64,000 bases of DNA, taken from contig JAIUCV010000276.1 of assembly GCA_026724425.1 (NCBI GenBank), positions 62,001 through 126,000 on the forward strand, given 5' to 3'. Numbering within the stretch: position 1 is the first letter of the stretch; the number at the start of each line of letters is the position of its first letter. The position numbers were made by a program, and so were the translations under genes. Under the pieces are notes generated by a model, which saw only the letters and a program-made list of their open reading frames with translations, was not told where the DNA came from and searched no databases. Of the stretch, positions 1-12,258 are shown one piece after another. Origin of the DNA: Erythrophleum ivorense. Lineage: Eukaryota > Streptophyta > Magnoliopsida > Fabales > Fabaceae.

Positions 1-445
1 ATCTTTTTCCATATAAAAATTTAGGTCTTCTAGTTTATTAAAAATATTTACTTTCAAATTTATAGGGTTTAAAACGATTATAGATTGTTTGGTCAAAGTT
101 TTGGTTGATTGACGGCCTAAAATACACACCGGATGGGTTTTAGTTATTCTGACATTTTCTATGATTTTTAGAGCCTTTGAGAACTTTAAAGAACTTAATT
201 TTTCCATTTCAAACTTTTTTTAAGTTTCTAAAAAATTTCTCAAAATTATAATTTTGTCACTGTCTTTTTGGTTTATTTCACTTAGCCATTTTGACTCCGA
301 TTTTGGCTATTCTAATTTCTTGTCCTCATTTCTGAATGCCTAAATTATCATTCTATCATTATTTATCCTTAATTCATCTCACTTTAGGGTCCTCTTTTAT
401 TAATCTCTCAATCTTATTTTAGTCTTTAAAGAATCGAATGTTACA
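1..445 (-). repeat. Family B LTR, fragment cut by window edge
   Basis: This is the U3 end of a family B (Tekay-type) LTR lying on the minus strand. On the plus strand it ends GAATGTTACA at 436-445, which is the reverse of the family's TGTAACAT start. The text around 130-210 (title-like run of 'gggttttag...gagcctttgagaac') parallels the same part of the LTR at 43925-44010. The other LTR end and the TSD partner lie outside the window, so solo or complete status cannot be decided. Confidence 0.75.
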
Positions 446-1079
446 CGTTGTGCTTATAACAATACTTTTTAGTTGATTGGAGGACAATAATATTGGCCAA
501 ACTCAGTGGTCCAAAGTTAGTCTCCGATCCATCAATGCTCGATGAGAGAGGTTGACCATGAGCCTCCCCTTACCAAAATGAAATGGACTTTAGATCCTCA
601 AGACAACCTATTCGATGTGGGTTATGTTGACAACCAAGACATAATTAAGTGACTCGCCTATATCATCAACATGATGATTAGGGGAAGAATAATTTGTACT
701 AAATATTTATAAATTAATTTGTACTAAATAGAATGTGTAAATGTAGTGCAATTATGCAATTAGTAAAAAAAATACATCATTTAACTTCCATAAATGTATT
801 AAATTGAATAAGTTTGTAGCATGTTGTGTTATTCCTAAATTATATTAAATTTGCGCATAAGTATTATTCCATAAACTGTGTTCCATATACTCTTGACAAG
901 TGTGTTGACATTATGGCTGCTCCATAGCATCTTATGCATTCAGGGCTTAAGGATGATTTATTATTATACTTATAGAGACTGCATATATCTAAGATAATTT
1001 AATTACTCTTATTAATTACATAAACATGTACACTAATGGTTAACCACGTTAACTAATAGGCAATTTGTAATTTATGTAT
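446..1079. other. Unassigned DNA upstream of PMD pseudogene
   Basis: No family could be recognised in this stretch and no long open frame is present. It may hold the decayed 5' part or upstream flank of the plant mobile domain gene that becomes recognisable at about 1080. AT-rich runs occur at 690-860. Confidence 0.4.
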
Positions 1080-1295
1080 GTTTGAAAGATGATTGGATTC
1101 TTTGCCCACGACATGTTTAGCATGGGATTGTTTAAGTGGTCCACCTTTAGCCATAGTAGATTATTTGAAGCAGCTTAAATTTTATGATGTACCTTGACGT
1201 GGCCATTTTAAGTACAATTCATCACTTGTCAGTGTGCTTGTGGAGCAATGGCACCCAGAAACACACATTTTCACATCACTTATGGTGAGTGTACA
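1080..1295 (+). pseudogene. Plant mobile domain (PMD) protein, N-terminal part
   Basis: The frame starting at 1144 encodes the beginning of a plant mobile domain (PF10536-type, as in MAIN/MAIL proteins and their transposon-borne relatives). The diagnostic stretch is LVEQWHPETHIF at about 1237-1272, followed after a one-base frame change by YGECT at 1281-1295; the family signature here is an ERWRPETHTF-like motif followed by GE(C/A)T. An in-frame TGA at 1195-1197 sits where an arginine CGA is likely. The gene is then cut by the LTR at 1296-5019 and resumes at 5020 in register with the same protein family. PMD proteins are nuclear proteins linked to silencing and cell division in Arabidopsis; whether this copy was a host gene or transposon cargo is unknown. 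Confidence 0.75.
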
Positions 1296-4200
1296 TGTAA
1301 CATCACATTTATCTAGATTGCCTCATGCCATTTCTAGGTCTTATTTTATGCATTTCAAAATGAAGCAAGAAAGGTAGCATGAGAACAATGAATGTACATG
1401 CACTTTGCCATGGATAAAATTTTTCCTTCAGAGTCCTGTGGGTCATATGGACTCATGTATTACATTCTTAAATTTAATTACATAAATACAACTCAAATCC
1501 ATCACCAAAAGTGGCCTAGAAGTCGTGCAAGGCAAGAGACACACAAAATTTCATGATGTAGCTTCGGCCAGAAATTTCCACTTTCTCACAAACTTTGAAA
1601 AATCATAACTAATTCTAAAAAAATAAAATCATGCATTCTTTACCATTATGAAAAGCTATAGATATCTAATTTATACTAAAAATATTTCTAAGTCATGAAA
1701 CATCACACAGAAGATGTTTGACATTCAAAAAGGTGCAAAGATCTGATTGGCTACTGGTACTGATACACATTTCTGCTATGAATTTCAAAAATATTCAATT
1801 AATTTCAAAAAAATCTAATCTATTTATGTGATACCAATATAGAAATCTACAAATGTTAGTTAGAGGAAAAAAATAACTTCAGACAATTTAGATACGTCCA
1901 AGCCTAAAAAAAATAATCAAATAGTAACCTAGGTGGGTCTAGATGCCTGATAATGGGCAGAAGTTTCAAAAATTCATATCTTCCTTTCTAGACATCCAAT
2001 TAAGGTGTTTCTAATTGCACAAATCATTGGGAAGGTCTAGTTTCTCTCTGTAAAATTTCATGGAAATTGGACATCATTTGCCCATGAATGATAGAATTTA
2101 AATTTGGACCAAAGTGAACAGTGCACTGAACTAATTTCAAAAAAAATTTCAACTTTAAAAATTTATCAAATATTCCATAGAACTCTAAAAATTATGTACT
2201 TTAAATTCTTAAAAATCTCTCAACAAGCTTTAAATGCATGCCAAATTTCAAATCAAGAAGAGCTCATTTGGATAAAAAGTGGTATAACTTTTCAATATGG
2301 TCAATTTTGCTCCATATTAGATACCAATTGTGTCCAAATGACTTCCCTTGATGTTTGGCACCTCTTGGGCAAGTTCAAAAGCATGAATATGACTTGTGTA
2401 GACTGCTCAAGTGGTTCCAAACCTCTTGAATCTTAATTTGTCCTCTCCACTTCCATTATTACATACATTTCCATAATACTAGTTTTGCCATTACATGTCC
2501 AAGGTGCATATTTCCATACATATAACGTTAAACCTCATTTATACATGATACATTAGCGTAAGTATACATGTTCATAACATCTTAGGATATATACAACAAT
2601 GGATTACAACATTTGCCACTCATATGGCCTTAAAGAAACAAAATCTATGCACTTTGATGTCATGCTCTCATCTCTCAAGTGGTTGGCTCCCATTTCCTTG
2701 TTCTCTTGGTCCACCTAGCATGTTTGAACATTGGAGAGGAGGGAATGAGATTCAAACCCAATAGCTTATCTCTCTTTCAATCACACACAAAAGATGCAAA
2801 ATAAGTCTTACAAATGCATTCATGGGCACATTGACATGTGCAATCATTCAAGAGACATTTTTTATATTTAAGCAAATCATACATAGCATATATAGGCTCG
2901 CCAAGTAAGTGGATTAACCTCACCCATTCACTTATAGATTTTAGACTTGCCTCACCCATTTTTTTAAGATATTTTTAATTCAACCTTGCTTTTAGGAGTC
3001 AACCTCACTTTTGGGAGGCTTTTTACTTTGTCTCAACTAACTTTAAGGGTTCTTGGCTTATCCTCACCATGGCTAAGAGTTCTTGGCTTCTCCACATTTA
3101 AGCAAACCAAAACAAACATAACAAACATTATTTGAAAACATAAAGCATCATTATGGTACCATGGAATAAGAGCTCATACTAGAACATTTTTCATGGCTTA
3201 AAACACATACACATATTTAAAGACAAGCCAAGTATACATTCATGCATGAGAAAAGGATGAGTGAGCTACCTTGGTTATACAAGCACACTTTTTCTTTAAA
3301 TTTTTCTTCCTTCTTCTTGGACTAACCAAAAGCTTCGGGAACATTAACTTCTTTTGACCTAAATACACCAAAAGAAACATGAATTACTCATGGGAACAAG
3401 CCTTGGCATTATACACACACTTTATATGATGCTACTTTGGTCTATGGCTCCATTATACTTCCATAAGGCACTTAATGAAGCAACTATAAGAATTCATGAT
3501 CTTGGCTCCCTTCTCTCATTCAATCTATGATTCTTGACTCCATTTAGACTCCTTGGAGTTATCACACAATTATTTTAAGGAGTCTAACTAGAAGTTGCTT
3601 CATTATGCTATATTATGGAGTCTACACCTCCATCTCACTATCTATGGTTTCTAAAATTTTTCCAAGACTTCCTTTCATCCTCTTCCATCATATATGATCC
3701 AAAAATAAGTTTGAAACAAATTAAAACTATCCCTAACCTATAGTTCTACCCTATGCTGAAATAACACATGAAAAAGGGAAGTAATGGGTTTGCTTTATTT
3801 TCTTAATGGAAGAAGTGTGTGAAGAGGTCTCTAGGGATCTTAGGAACTCAAGCAAATACTCATATAGGCTAGGGAATTCATGGATCAAAATAGATTTCAC
3901 AATGTTTCCATGAATCCCTAACTTTTTTATCTTGTATTTTCATGCTTCTTTCTTTAATTTCTTTGCACCTACTTGCTTTTCACACTCCAAAATCTATTAA
4001 TCTCCCTTACTAGGACCAGAATTCATCTCCCTTTGATTGGGCTCTATATGGGATGAAATGCTCATAAGGAGGAAAAGGAAAGAAGAAGTATGGAAGACAA
4101 TAACTTACCTTGATTTCCTAGCTTTTCTCAAGTGCTCTTCCAAGTGGTGAGTTCCTCTCTTTCAAATTCTATTATTCCTCTTGTAGAACAGACCTAAAAC

Positions 4201-5019
4201 ATCACCAAATCCATCAATGAAACCATATAAATGAAGAGGAGAATGAGAGGAACAATTTTATTATAGGGAAGAGCATAAAATTCCACACTTTTCTAACATT
4301 TTTCTTGAATTTTCTCCCTTGAAAATCCTCTCCTTCGGTGCACCTAAGAGCTACCTTATTTTTTTGGTTTGAAGGCAGAAGTGGGTCGGTCTAAATGTGG
4401 GGGAGAAGAAACATGAATAATAAAGAGTACTCAAGAAGCTTCCTTTTTCTCAAAATTTTAATTTTACCCTTTATTCTTGGCATTTTTGTTTCTAATTCTT
4501 TTTAGCTCATTTTTGAGAACTACATTTTCTATTATAAAATTTAGATTCTTATTTTAGTAAAATGCCTTTGGAATCACTCGAATCAAAGCTAAAACCCTCC
4601 CGAACGAATCCATCAAAGTTCGAGTGCACCAACGTTGGAAAACGTCCACTGGAGGGGTTTTAATTGTCTCGGGGCTCTCCATGGTTTTCAGGGCCTCTGA
4701 GAACCCTGAAAAACTCAAAACTTTCATTTAAAAGGCCCTCCTATAGGAATTCCAAAATTTGCTCAAAATGAAAAAAAATGCCCTTACATTTCGTCAACCT
4801 TTTGTTACATTTTGTTTCTTCATTCTCGCTCTTTTTTTTTTCTATTTGAGCCTAGGATTCTTATTTTTAGGAGTCTAGAATGCTTCCCAAATTTTTTGGG
4901 ACCTTAACTAATTCATTTCGGGGGACTTCCTTTTGTATCCGGTGAATTTTATACGTTTATAAAGAAACTGTACATTATGTTCTCTCATTTTCTTTCATTT
5001 TCAAAGAACGGATATTACA
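1296..5019 (-). mobile_element. Solo LTR, family B, inserted in PMD gene
   Basis: A 3,724-bp solo LTR on the minus strand. It begins TGTAACATCA at 1296 and ends ATATTACA at 5019. The flanks are GTACA (1291-1295) and ATACT (5020-5024), which fit an aged 5-bp duplication of GTACT. Removing the LTR plus one copy restores continuity of the PMD reading frame, which supports this. It contains the family's degenerate TGAG/CTCACC tandem block (2890-3100) and the U3 start with CCTCTGAGAACC-like text (4690-4710). No internal retrotransposon sequence is present. Confidence 0.85.
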
Positions 5020-6230
5020 ATACTATCATTCTTAAGAATGTTACTGTGTAGTTAGGCCTACCATGTAATGGAGACTGTGTTTCTAAAGGGACAAATTGGC
5101 CATAAACAGAAGCATATGAGTGGCTTCTTGGTATTCGACTGCCAGCTAAGAAGATTGATGGCCAATGACTTACTATTGCATGGTTGGTTGAGAATTTTGC
5201 TTACTTGCTAAATGGTGTTGATAAGGAGGTTGTGTATTGATTTGCAATAGCCTAGATACTTAAGTTGATTAGGGGTTTTTACCACTTGATAGGTCTAGAT
5301 GTGTCTCCCACTATTTGTGGACTTTAAACAAGTTAGAGTTTAAACAAGTTGGCATGTTCAATTGGGGTTTGGCAGTATTGACTTACCTATACTAATAGCT
5401 ATGTAATGCAACATATAGGAACAAGAAGGGGATAAGTGGTTGCTTGACACTGTTGCACTTATGGGCATATGATCAATTTTCAATGCTCATACCAAAGAGA
5501 CTACTAACCCCTGATCCTTGTATAGAGAAGTATCCTATACTTCCCCCTTTAGGATTCAACTATATATCACATTATACTTACAACTTTATATATTTATCCA
5601 TATTTTCTTAATGTGATTGAAAATTATAATAGATGGAAAAATGTTGAACGACCTCCTCACCTAAGTATGTAAGCCTTTAGGTAGTACCAAACTTTACTAG
5701 ATGCTATGGGGGACAATAAGGTTAGTTGTTGTCATTTTTTTCCTTTAATATGTACATCATAATTTTTACATTTCATGCTATCATACTATTTTATCTATGT
5801 TGCTCACAGATTATTTGATGTACATATTGGCCCTAAGATATACATGGCTTGATTTCGGAGTATTGCTTAGTTTCTTTGGATATTTAGATTGTATTAGTGT
5901 CACTCATATGCTTCCACAACATAAAGTGGCACTATCTAGACTGTGTCCTTCACCAATTCGGTTGATACCAACCAATCCCTCAAGTGCTGGTTAGATAGGA
6001 TGCTTTTTATACTCTATAACCTTAAGGAAGAACCTAGACCAATTGAATAATAGAGCATATCACTTTCATCCAAAAATGGCATAATTGGCAAAATGCTATG
6101 GCATAGTCCCTTATTATTGACAAGCCATTTAATCAGGCATTTGAGTATATGCGATGGTACCGGTGGTGTACTCAGAGATGGATCTATCCACTTAGCACTG
6201 TGATTAGCTATGCGATGAATTTTTAAACAT
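5020..6230 (+). pseudogene. Plant mobile domain (PMD) protein, C-terminal part
   Basis: Continuation of the PMD gene after the LTR. Recognisable pieces are IILKNVTV then LGLPCNGD (5027-5073, with an in-frame TAG), LLGIRLPAKKIDGQ (about 5125-5166), AWLVENFAYL (5178-5208), HCCTYGHM (5450-5473), YNRWKNVERPPHLS (5626-5668) and FNQAFEYMRWYR (6130-6165). A plausible GT-AG intron of 89 bp spans 5721-5809 (AAG/GTTAG ... CACAG/ATT). Several in-frame stops and frame changes show it is dead. This order matches the middle and C-terminal half of PMD proteins. The transition to non-coding sequence near 6230 is approximate. Confidence 0.72.
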
Positions 6231-7665
6231 TTGTTATGTTTGTTGTCTTTCTTCTCTTGGTATATTATATATACATATATATTTATTTACTTCACTGTTA
6301 TGCTGACATTGAAATGCTCATTTCCTTTTATTTAAGCTGATCTAGTAGAGGCACTTTATTGGATGCACTTATAGGACCCTCTATCTTTGGATTTTTTGTG
6401 AGATTGTAAGCTGAGGTACCAGAAATATACTATTAGCTCTTGATGGACAATGATTCTCACTGTTTTGCTAAACTAGCACCCAATTTATCTAGATCTCAAA
6501 TTTCGATGGATTGACCAGATAAGCCATACCAAGGTTACTTGTCATCCAAGCAACCCACTGTTACAGAACAAAAGCAACGAAATGATGAGTCGGTGCAGCA
6601 GGATATTAACAATAGCATGCACAATCCATTTTCATACATTCTGACCCTGGTGTCTTAAGATATTGGTATAGCCGGTCCATTTTTTTCTGTCCCAACCAAT
6701 CAATTTGGTAACTTTGTAAGATTCAGTCTTTCATATTATATGCCATCGTTATCTATGTCTCATTTTGGAATACTCAAGCAACAACCTAAAGAATCATTTG
6801 TTAACATTTTGTTTGATACATTTGCATTTAATGTTGTATACTCCATTAGCAACTTTAATGTTGGAGAATCATCACAACTAAGATTTGTGACATCTCATTA
6901 GTCAATTCTCCTAGTTGACTCCCTATGTTTCAATTTAAATTCTCTATCCATGGAACATAAGCAAAAAAAATTAAAACAAGAGAGGCAATAGTGACTGCAG
7001 TAGGAAAGAAGAAAGCCTCGTTGTGACACTGGAAGTCATTTATTATAATATGTTTTTTCCTAATATTTAAGTAATTTATTGTTACATCTCTTATAAATTT
7101 CTTGCCATCATTGTATATCACTTTATTTATTTTTTGAGTCTTTATATTACATTAGTTTTAGATTCAATAAATTTTTTAAAAAATATTTATGGAAGACATA
7201 ATTATTTAATTTATATTTCTTTAATTATTTAATTTTGTAAAATAATTTCAACACATTTTTTTAAATTTATATTTTTAAATATATTTATGTAATTTCATTA
7301 AATTTCAAAAATTAAAAAAAACACTTTGAACTCAAATTATCTTAATCTAAGTTCAATAATCTTAAAAAAAAGCCTCGAATTCATTGAATTTAAATTCATT
7401 TGAATTCGGACTCCTCCAATCCGAGTTCAGCATTTTTGTTACTTTCTAGTACATACTTGTTCATGACATTGCGTTTTAGTTATAACAATTTATTAATATT
7501 GCCTTGTAATCCATGAGCCTATAAAAAGAAAATAAATATAAAAGTAAGTAGAATAAAAAATTATTTTTATATCTTTATTTTTAAAAAATAATTTAACAAT
7601 TAAAATAGTAACTTAATAAATAAAATAATAATTAAAAAATATAATAAATATTATATAAATGATGT
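6231..7665. other. AT-rich unassigned DNA
   Basis: No gene was recognised. The segment after the PMD pseudogene becomes strongly AT-rich (7120-7660), with alternating A and T runs. A small cluster at 7365-7430 repeats GAATTC-type words in opposite orientations and might be a decayed inverted repeat. It may include the last exon or 3' flank of the PMD locus at 6330-6670. Confidence 0.4.
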
Positions 7666-10600
7666 TGTCACACCTGAAAATGTGACTGTGTGACGCCTTT
7701 ATCAAAGGAAAAGAAAAACTCGATTTTCAATGAAATCAAAAACCGAAATCAAAATTAGAATGAAATAATAGGTTCAGGAGTTGCTACCAAAATTTTAAAA
7801 TTTTTTAAAAGGTAAAACTTTAAAAAGACTTTTTTAGTTTGAAAAATGGTCTGCGAATCAAAAAAATGAATCCGGAAGTCGATTATAAGTGGGAAAGGTG
7901 TTAGGCACCCCACTACACCCGTTACTAAGAACGGTTACCCTAAATTAGTTGTACAAAATTAATATGACATTGATTCTATTTCAATTCTCCGTAACAAATC
8001 ACATGCAAAATAAGAAATAAAGGAATTAAAGGAAATAAAGTTAGAAGTAGAAAAAAAGAAAGGAAATCAATAATAAAATAAAACAGAAAAGAATTCAAGA
8101 ATTAAAATAAGAGGGAAAGGAATGAAATTGAAAGAAAATATTTTATTTACAAAAGCGGACTTGACCTAAGATAAAAACTTAGGGCTTACGTACTCCATGA
8201 GGGATCAAAGTTCACGTAGTTCGACTGGAGACTGTATTTGGTTAATGTTTTGTTTTGTTTTTGTTTTGTTTTATTTTTATTCTTATTTGGCTTTTGTTTG
8301 ATTTTTGATTTTTGATTGATTTTGTTTTGTTTTTTTCTTTTTAGTTTTTACTTTTGGTTTTTATTCTTTTTTTTTTTTTTGAAAAGACAAAGAAGATAAA
8401 AATTACTTTTTCCTTTAACAAATAAAACAATTTTGAAATTAGTTGATGTGCTTTAATTTGTTAAAATTAAATTAAATTTTAATCTTCTTACATTTTCACT
8501 TTTTTTAAACTCTTTTCTTTCGTCATTTTTCCTTTTGTCTTTTTTTTTCTTGTTTTGTTTAATTCTTGTTGATTTTTTTCATTTTTTTAATAAATTTTTT
8601 GGTCAATTTTTCTTTTTTAATTCATCTATTTTTAAATTTCAAAATATGTTTATGTGTAAGTAGAAAAATTTTCCCCTCCCCTTTTGTTTTAATTTATTGT
8701 TTTTTTGTTTTTTATGTTCAATGATTTTTTTTGAAATTAAAAAAAAAGGTTTTTTCTTTTTCCTTTCTGCATTTCAAAACTTTTTATTTGATTTAATTTT
8801 AATTTTTGACTTTCTTATTTTTCTTGTATTTTGATTTTTGCTTTTGATTTTAATTTATTTTTGACTCTTTCTTTGTTTTAATCTTTTTTTTTTCTTTTCT
8901 TTGCTTTTTGTTTTATTTTTGGTTTTGCATTGCTTCATCCTTTATTATTATTTTTTATTATTATTATTTTTTGTTTTATTCTTGCTTTCTCTTTCTTTAT
9001 GTTTTTTTGTTCTATTTTATTCTTATTTTTTCTTTCGTCTTTGTTTTTATTTTTTGTTTTGTTTTGTTTGTGTTGTGTTTTGTCTCTTTTCTCTTCTTGC
9101 CTTTTGTTCTCCTTTTTTATTTATTTACTTTATTTGTTCAAAAGGACAATTTTCTAAAAACTAATTTTTGAATCTATAGAACAATGCTTTTCAAACATGT
9201 GCAAAATAACTTTTAAGAAAGGAGAAGATAAATATTTGAAATCTAATTTTTTTTGTAAAAAAAAAACTTTTTTAACCTTCTTTTTTTTATGTTCCTTTTA
9301 TTAAAAAAATTTCTTTAAGGAATCATTTGGGAAGGCCATTGAAACCCACAACGCTAAATGTAAATTTCGGGCTCAAAAGACACCAAGGAGGCTTATTGCC
9401 ACACATGGCCTCGTGGTCTATTCCTATGTGCCTGAGGGGACAAAAATCCCACACGACAATTCTAAAAGAGATAATAAAAATTAAATTAAAACAAAATATC
9501 CACAAACTTGCAACACTCGTTTTTATTGTGTGTGCTTGTGTCCATCTAGCTAAACAACATGTCTTAATACATTTCAGATATAGGAAAACAAACTCAAACC
9601 AATTGACTTTGCTATGCTATCCAATCCGGTTTCATTTGCTGCAGTGCAACTATCTCTTTAATCTTTACTCAATTCTTGGTAAGTCTCCTTAATTGTTTAA
9701 CATCCTCGAGCAAGGATCATGCAAAAGAAATAAAAAGGATGGGGAAAAAGAATTAGAGATCACTATGGCACTTTATTTAAAAACTTGAACCAAAAGAGAT
9801 ATTATCCAGACAAGAAAATAACATTCCAACATGCCACAAGGTTCACAATAGAACAGATTCTGCAAACCTGTGTTAAAACCAGATTCTCGAAACTATTTGA
9901 AAACCATACTAGAATTTGCAATCAGACATATTTCATATGGACATTTTCACATGAGTAAAATCTAGACAGAGTATTCACTGTACTGCGAACAAAATTTGGT
10001 GCTCGACCTTAATTTTAAATACAAAGCAAAATTAAACAGCACAATCTCTTCATATAACCCACTGATGGAATACAAAAACCGAATCCTCAACATTCCATCC
10101 TATGCCACTTTAATGACATACTAGATGAGATTCAAACACAGAATTGAGATTCAACCACACAACATCAAGGACAAATTGTATAAATCCTAGCAAGAGATTA
10201 CTCAGAAATTACAGCATCAAATCTCGTCCACAAACTCACCTGAACAGAGCAAAGCAAATAAATTCGATTTTACACAGGTCAACTCATGCTGTGCTCAAGC
10301 AAAACAAATAGATTAAAGTATCTAATGACTCATCCAAAATTCTTTATGCAAAATCAATATTTGCCAGAGAAGTTTAGCCAAATTTGACTTAAATTCCAAG
10401 CAAAAATGTCATTCAACATAAACAAAAAGGGGAATTAACCAATGAGTAAGCAACAGAAAATGAAAACCCATAAATCTCTTCATACGCAAAGCAAATAGAA
10501 ACATTAAGGATAGTGATTTTGAATCCTACAACATCATATCATTTGCCAAATAATTTTAACTACCCATGGATATCTGAATTGAATTCTAGAGACAAAGTAA

Positions 10601-10810
10601 ATGGGAAATGAGGGAAAAATACCTCTTTGAATTTGTTACTTCAGTGAAATGGCTAATGATTTGAGAAAAGTTGTTCGCACTGCTCAAGCGGAGAATGACT
10701 TTTGGAATCCTTGGAAGATACTCCTTCGATCTTCGTCTCTCGCCTCCCTACTACCCCTCCGTCTCTTCTTCTCATTAAACCATCTCTCTTGATCTTTCCT
10801 TCTCACTAAT
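7666..10810 (+). mobile_element. Unclassified LTR-like repeat, left part
   Basis: A non-coding repeat begins near TGTCACACC (7666-7674). At 7888-7935 it carries AAGGTGTTAGGCACCCC followed by a 'cgttactaagaacggtt' hairpin-like run, a word I associate with the leader or LTR of large plant Gypsy elements (Tat/Ogre group); that link is from memory and tentative. A T-rich tract follows (8221-9145), then A-rich non-coding DNA to the LTR insertion at 10811. The right half appears to be 17539-18915, ending GGTGTTTACA. Possible flanks GATGT and CATAT are too weak to count as a TSD. Confidence 0.4.
8221..9145 (+). repeat. T-rich low-complexity tract
   Basis: More than 900 bp composed almost entirely of T with scattered G, C and A on the plus strand, in words such as TTTTG and TTTTC. 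The strand asymmetry is strong. Open frames at 8901-9171 encode only Phe/Leu-rich strings in several frames at once, which is what T-runs give by chance. A similar tract occurs at 18320-18870, which supports both belonging to one interrupted element. Confidence 0.8.
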
Positions 10811-12258
10811 TGTAACACCATCATTTCTAGCTCATACCCATCATGCCTTACATGCTCATATGAGGTATAGGAAGAATAAGGTGAGATCTTCCTCATTGGA
10901 TTCATATACTTTCTTAGAGTTGCGACATGGTTAAAAATTCATTTTAGTGTCACATGGACCGTGTGAGCTCATTCTATGCATCCTCATATTTAATTGCACC
11001 ATTACAACTCATTTCAATCCCAAAAATATGCTTTTAGCCCATGGAAACTAAAAAGAGGTACGGAATATGCATGTTCATTTTCGGCTAGGCTTGGCCTCAT
11101 TTCTGGGCAAAGTTTGGAAAATCACAACTAAATCTAGAAAAATCAAAAACATGCACCCTTGGTCATTCTGGAAATATTAGGATGTCTACTTCATACTAAA
11201 AATATGTAGAAGTCCTAAAATCTCACACACAAAGCGTTTGATAGGTGAAATCATCTAGAGGTCGAAGTGGGTCCTGATACTATCACAATTTACTGATATG
11301 AATTTCAAAAATGTCTAACTAATTCCACAAAATTCCAATGCATGCAAATGATACCAATATAGAAATATGTGGATGTTAACTAGAGAGTAAAAATATCTTC
11401 AAATCAGTTCATCAAGCTAAACTCTTAGAAATTGATGGAACAGTACTTTGGGTCAGGTAAGATGACTGATACTGGGCAGAAATTTTGAAAATGCATATCT
11501 TCCTCTCTAGACTCCAAATCAGGTGCTTCCACTTGTTACAAGTCACTGTGACTGTCTGGTTTCTACCTATAAAATTTTGTAGCCATTGGACCACGTTTGC
11601 CCCTCGGATGACACAATTTTACAACTAACCAAATGAACAGTGCTGATGCAAAATCCGAAATTCTGATACCAACTTTGAAAAATCATAGAAAATTCCACAG
11701 ACCTCCAAATGACCTGATCTTTAGCTTCCCAAAAAGCTCTAGACATGAACTAGTCACATGCCAAATTTCAAGGCAAGAAGAGGCCTTTTGGTCAGACTTG
11801 AATATCATGGGGCAAAGTGACTCGTTTTTATGTTACAAGAGGGCTATTAGGGTTCAACTTTACTTCTCTTACCTCTATGGCTCTATGAGCATATGAGAAA
11901 GTATCAACATAGGCTATCAAACATGGTTCAAATGTCTAACAACCTAAATTTGCAAAACTCACTCTCCCACACCAACACATACACCATGTACATAATGCCA
12001 AGATCTTACTATTCATACCAAAACTTGCTACATCATGCACTATAATTCTAATTCTCATACATATACAATGAGTACATCTATTTACAAGTATTCATAAGTG
12101 CCTACAACATGTACATCATTAGATTACATCCCTTAGCAACATAACGGTGACAAAATGGCTATTTTACAATTTCTTCACCGAATTCCCTAGCTTCAAGTTT
12201 GGTGGCTCCCATCTCTTGTCTCACTTGGTCCACCTAGCATGTTAGGATGGTGGAGAGG

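Noticed and set aside
8901..9171. Three overlapping Phe/Leu-rich frames of 75-87 codons
   Set aside because: They lie in a T-rich tract and exist in several frames at once; T-runs encode Phe and Leu without stops by chance.
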